Shown in pieces: positions 59,050 to 64,000 of a stretch of DNA of 64,000 nucleotides (its first letter is position 1; every line of letters starts with the position of its first letter). The position numbers and the translations under genes were made by a program. The notes below the pieces were generated by a model. That model was not told where the DNA came from. It saw nothing but the letters and a program-made list of their open reading frames with translations, and ran no database searches. Origin of the DNA: Pratylenchus scribneri. Taxonomy: Eukaryota > Nematoda > Chromadorea > Rhabditida > Pratylenchidae. The stretch is from NCBI GenBank assembly GCA_030063045.1, contig JAQSEB010000047.1, forward strand, positions 1,612,001-1,676,000, given 5' to 3'.

Positions 59050-64000
<4,951 letters not shown>

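Overview
This is nuclear DNA from a nematode. The evidence is that nearly every gene is broken by many short introns (about 40-100 bp, GT...TTTCAG or a weaker ...TTTTAAG), that two adjacent genes encode the nematode-specific DB module, that one gene joins a ShKT domain to an animal heme peroxidase, and that the conserved genes look metazoan. The use of TTGGCC/AATTGG-rich non-coding DNA and the weak acceptors would fit a tylenchine (for example cyst-nematode-like) genome, but I cannot fix the species.

Positions 1-26.7 kb are a compact housekeeping block. On the minus strand are the 5' end of a D2HGDH-like gene, mitochondrial ATP synthase delta, a BED-finger/hAT-derived protein, an OST-alpha/TMEM184-type solute transporter, a divergent deiminase-fold secreted protein and a Pro/Val/Ala-rich secreted protein. 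On the plus strand lie a SAC3/GANP mRNA-export scaffold and the Paf1-complex subunit LEO1. Next comes a minus-strand head-to-tail run RPL3 > p47/NSFL1C > NDUFA12, divergent from plus-strand eIF3g. Several same-strand gaps are only 230-510 bp, which suggests nematode-style polycistrons.

Positions 26.9-48 kb hold two tandem minus-strand secreted DB-module proteins, a 7.6-kb ShKT-heme peroxidase gene (likely cuticle or extracellular matrix) and the AP180/unc-11 clathrin adaptor gene. From 48 to 59 kb I find no convincing gene. At 59 kb begins a MYT1/ZTF-11-type C2HC zinc-finger transcription factor that probably runs off the right end; the 11-kb desert before it may be its regulatory domain.

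The right half is rich in repeats that are almost absent from the left half: four arrays of one 30-bp minisatellite, at least nine copies of a ~310-bp foldback MITE, a 335-bp near-perfect palindrome, two tandem segmental duplications and three long G/C homopolymers. A tRNA-derived SINE occurs five times in introns, always antisense to the host gene. Two tRNA-like Pol III units sit at the end of the AP180 gene. In the left half a TIR element sits exactly at a splice acceptor of the BED/hAT gene. Two conserved reading frames (LEO1 and the deiminase-like gene) carry apparent single-base indels that may be assembly errors.

All exon models are read by eye from splice signals and homology; ends of CDS features are start and stop codons and the spans include introns.
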